Assembly (NCBI GenBank): GCA_004558865.1
Contig: SFCY01000098.1
Coordinates: 1-8,615, forward strand
Source: Bacteroidales bacterium
GTDB lineage: Bacteria > Bacteroidota > Bacteroidia > Bacteroidales > Bacteroidaceae
Direction: 5' to 3'
DNA length: 8,615 bases
Numbering within the stretch: the first letter of the stretch is position 1; every line of letters begins with the position of its first letter. The translations under genes were made by a program, and so were the position numbers. Positions 6,514-8,615 of this stretch are shown here, piece by piece. The notes under the pieces were generated by a model. It saw only the letters and a program-made list of their open reading frames with translations, did not search any database and was not told where the DNA came from.

Positions 6514-7158
6514 ATGGAGAGCATAACGTTTCGTTCCGTGCTGCCTCAGGTCTTCGCCCAACAGCCCGACCTGCAGTCGGAGATATGGAACAAGGACGTG
6601 ACTTTCGAGAAGGGGCACCTCTATCTGATAGAAGCCGATTCGGGCAAAGGCAAGAGCACCTTTTGCAGCTATATCCTCGGCTACCGCCACGACTATGCCG
6701 GAGAGGTGAGGTTTGACGACCGCAACACACGCGGCTTCAAGGTCGCTGAGTGGGTGGAGATTCGCAAGCGCCACGTGGCCTTCCTATTCCAAGAGCTTCG
6801 CCTCTTCCCTGAGCTTTCGGCCTACGAGAACGTGAAAATCAAGAACGACTTGGCTGGAGGGAAGAGCCGCGAGGAGATTCTCGAGTGGTTTGGGCGCTTG
6901 GGCATAGCCGACAAAGTGGACCAAAAGGTGGGTCTGATGTCGTTTGGCCAACAGCAGCGCGTGGCCATGATGCGCGCCTTGGTGCAGCCCTTCGACTTCA
7001 TCCTTGCCGACGAGCCCATCAGCCACCTCGACGACAACAACTCGCGCATCATGGGACAAATCCTGATGGAGGAGGCCCGCAAGCAGGGGGCAGGGATAAT
7101 CGTGACCAGTATCGGCAAGCACATCGACTTAGACTATGAAAGGACATTGAGACTATGA
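6514..7158 (+). CDS. ABC transporter ATP-binding protein (LolD/FtsE-like), divergent motifs
   Basis: 214 residues, a single nucleotide-binding domain. Walker A is ADSGKGKST (41-49), with Ala where the first Gly of GxxxxGK[ST] normally stands, but Lys47 and Ser48 are kept. The Q-loop Gln is Gln93 in LFQELRLFPELSAYENV. The signature is MSFGQQQRV (142-150) in place of LSGGQ. Walker B is FILADE (162-167) with catalytic Glu167, followed by the D-loop SHLDD (170-174). The H-loop His is replaced: VTSIG (197-201) stands where VTHD is usual, with His203 four residues on. The chain also stops soon after this point. ATP binding is likely; hydrolysis may be slow or differ in mechanism. AAGGAAA precedes ATG 6514. 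It overlaps the permease gene by 4 nt (ATGA 7155-7158), so the two should form one complex. Confidence 0.9.
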   Translation: MESITFRSVLPQVFAQQPDLQSEIWNKDVTFEKGHLYLIEADSGKGKSTFCSYILGYRHDYAGEVRFDDRNTRGFKVAEWVEIRKRHVAFLFQELRLFPELSAYENVKIKNDLAGGKSREEILEWFGRLGIADKVDQKVGLMSFGQQQRVAMMRALVQPFDFILADEPISHLDDNNSRIMGQILMEEARKQGAGIIVTSIGKHIDLDYERTLRL

Positions 7159-8354
7159 ATTTGGTTTGGAAACTATTGCGCCAGCATGTCAGCGTGCCGC
7201 AGTTTGCCGGCTTCTTCTTCGCCAATCTTTTCGGCATGCTCATCGTGCTGTTGGGCTATCAGTTCTATCGCGACGTCATTCCAGTCTTCACCTCTGGCGA
7301 CAGCTTCATGAAGAGCGACTATCTGATTGTCAACAAGAAGATTGGCGCCGCCTCGGCCTTCTCGGGCCGCTCCAATGCCTTCAGCCGGGGGGAGATAGAC
7401 GACTTGAAGGCACAGCCCTTTGCCCAGACAGTGGGCAAGTTCACCTCCATAGAGTACAAGGCTGAGGCCACGATGGGCGTGAACGGACAGCAAGTGCTCA
7501 ACTCCGAAATTTCCTTTGAGAGCATCCCCGACACCTTTGTCGACTCCAAGAGCGACCTGTGGCAATGGAAGGAGGGCGACGATGTGGTGCCGGTGATTCT
7601 GCCCCGCACCTATATCACCATGTACAACTTCGGTTTCGCCCAGAGCCATTCCCTTCCCAAACTCAGCGAGGGACTGATGGGAATGATCGACATGAAAATC
7701 TTCGTTCACGGCAATGGCCGCCGGGGTGAGTTCAAAGGCCGGGTGATAGGGTTCTCCAACAGGTTGAGTTCCATTCTCGTGCCACAGTCGTTCATGGACT
7801 GGAGCAACAGCCTTTACGCCCCTAACGAGCACAGCGACCCCACGCGGCTCATCGTGAGCGTGGGCAACCCAGCCAACCAGGACATCACGAAATATCTCGA
7901 CAGCAAACGCTATGAGGTGGAGGACGACAAGCTCGACGCAGAGAAGACCACCTACTTCCTGCGCATGACGGTCACGATGGTGATGGCCGTGGGGCTGGTG
8001 ATTTCGCTCTTGAGCTTCTACATCCTCATGTTGAGCATCTATCTGTTGGTGCAGAAAAATACCTCCAAGCTTGAGACGCTCCTGCTCATCGGCTATTCGC
8101 CCGGCCGAGTGGCGCGCCCCTACGAGCTGCTCACCATCGGGCTGAATCTGCTCGTGCTGTTGATCACCCTTGTGGCCTTGTTCTTCATCCGAGGCTACTA
8201 TATGGATGTCATCATCACCCTCTTCCCCGAGATTGACGACGGCTCCATGCTGCCCGCCTTGTCGTTGGGTCTGTGTCTGTTCGTGCTGGTCTCATGTATG
8301 AACGTGATCGCCATCCGCCACAAAATCGTCAACATCTGGAAGCGCAAGGAGTAG
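7155..8354 (+). CDS. ABC transporter permease, FtsX/MacB fold
   Basis: 399 residues with the four-helix layout of the MacB/LolE/FtsX superfamily: TM1 about 19-38, a large periplasmic domain about 40-270, then TM2 272-298, TM3 325-345 and TM4 366-386. The periplasmic part carries MacB-like features such as the VVPVILPRTYITMYNFGFA stretch (144-162). Between TM2 and TM3 lies the cytoplasmic KLETLLLIGYSPGRVARPYE segment (305-324), the usual coupling region for the ATPase. This superfamily transmits force across the membrane for lipoprotein release, efflux of exported molecules or activation of cell-wall hydrolases, rather than passing small solutes through a channel. It is probably paired as a homodimer with the ATPase encoded just upstream. 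The substrate is unknown. The neighbouring DUF4836-like lipoprotein is a possible partner. LolCE, MacB and FtsX cannot be told apart here, so I give no symbol. Confidence 0.9.
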   Translation: MNLVWKLLRQHVSVPQFAGFFFANLFGMLIVLLGYQFYRDVIPVFTSGDSFMKSDYLIVNKKIGAASAFSGRSNAFSRGEIDDLKAQPFAQTVGKFTSIEYKAEATMGVNGQQVLNSEISFESIPDTFVDSKSDLWQWKEGDDVVPVILPRTYITMYNFGFAQSHSLPKLSEGLMGMIDMKIFVHGNGRRGEFKGRVIGFSNRLSSILVPQSFMDWSNSLYAPNEHSDPTRLIVSVGNPANQDITKYLDSKRYEVEDDKLDAEKTTYFLRMTVTMVMAVGLVISLLSFYILMLSIYLLVQKNTSKLETLLLIGYSPGRVARPYELLTIGLNLLVLLITLVALFFIRGYYMDVIITLFPEIDDGSMLPALSLGLCLFVLVSCMNVIAIRHKIVNIWKRKE

Positions 8355-8383
8355 GGTGGGGGCGACCTCAATCTTTTAGACGA

Positions 8384-8428
8384 CACAAGACAGCCGGTGG
8401 CTTCTTCCACTGGCTGTCTTGTGCTTTT
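8384..8428 (+). terminator. Strong intrinsic terminator of the operon
   Basis: A 17-bp stem (8384-8400 with 8407-8423), perfect except for one G-U pair, closes a 6-nt loop CTTCTT and is followed by C and four T (8425-8428), then ATTGTG. It begins 29 nt after the permease stop and marks the end of the transcription unit. Confidence 0.88.
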
Positions 8429-8517
8429 ATTGTGTTCAATAGATATTCGACGGCTATCCCACTGGTTGAGCCTCATTCCCTACGTGGTAACGCCTGTCCA
8501 TGAGGAAAATTGCCTGG

Positions 8518-8547
8518 GCATAAAATTGCGCCAAAGGCGCATAAAAT
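8518..8547. repeat. Short direct repeats bracketing an inverted repeat
   Basis: GCATAAAAT occurs at 8518-8526 and again at 8539-8547. Between them, overlapping the second copy, TGCGCC (8527-8532), AAA and GGCGCA (8536-8541) form a perfect 6-bp hairpin. I see no gene from 8424 to the window end. The symmetry suggests a regulatory site for a gene beyond the window, or a small structured RNA, but chance is possible. Confidence 0.35.
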
Positions 8548-8615
8548 CAGCGCATCCTTGCATCTGCCCAAAAGCGGGGAATGCCTTGACTTGAAGCTTT
8601 CTGCCGTAGAATTTT

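Noticed and set aside
1..8615. CRISPR array, phage genes, transposase, toxin-antitoxin or tRNA
   Set aside because: I saw no regularly spaced repeat series, no mobile-element protein and no tRNA-like fold. The genes are ordinary chromosomal families.

Overview
This window most likely comes from a chromosome of the order Bacteroidales, probably Prevotellaceae. The protein families point there: a DUF3256-type exported protein, a DUF4836-type lipoprotein, a bifunctional-nuclease/UVR fusion and a Bacteroidetes-style NrdB. So does a promoter of Bacteroidetes form (TTTG, 19 nt, TAACTTTG), and most genes lack strong Shine-Dalgarno sites. Coding DNA is moderately GC-rich by eye, but I did not compute a value. 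I see no tRNA, rRNA, CRISPR array, insertion sequence or phage gene.

Layout. Positions 1-294 hold no supported gene, but contain an imperfect tandem 28-bp repeat with a perfect hairpin. On the minus strand, 295-943 is a broken nrdB (class I ribonucleotide reductase small subunit). An apparently in-frame internal deletion removes roughly 125-130 residues, including three of the six expected diiron ligands, and the likely native ATG is one base out of frame. A canonical plus-strand promoter lies over the start of this relic. It drives a small exported protein of unknown function (1038-1514), which ends in a clear intrinsic terminator (1529-1555). After a gene-free stretch with two inverted repeats, all remaining genes run on the plus strand.

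Plus-strand run: a DUF3256-like exported protein (1813-2424); a NupG-type nucleoside:H+ symporter (2544-3875); a bifunctional-nuclease-like protein with a C-terminal UVR motif (3883-4449); the 16S rRNA m3U1498 methyltransferase RsmE (4446-5177); a DUF4836-like lipoprotein (5174-6484); an ABC ATPase with divergent motifs (6514-7158); and its FtsX/MacB-fold permease partner (7155-8354). Three junctions are 4-nt ATGA overlaps, and the other gaps from nupG onward are 7 and 29 nt. The six genes from nupG to the permease therefore look like one transcription unit, closed by a 17-bp-stem terminator at 8384-8428. Whether the DUF3256-like gene, 119 nt upstream of nupG, belongs to the unit is open.

How it fits together. 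The first half of the operon is nucleoside uptake, a nuclease-like regulator and ribosome modification. The second half is an envelope module of lipoprotein, ATPase and periplasmic-domain permease. I see no defence system and no clearly new enzymatic system. The items most worth a second look are the internally deleted nrdB, the ATPase with altered Walker A, signature and H-loop positions, and the lipoprotein/ATPase/permease module of unknown substrate.
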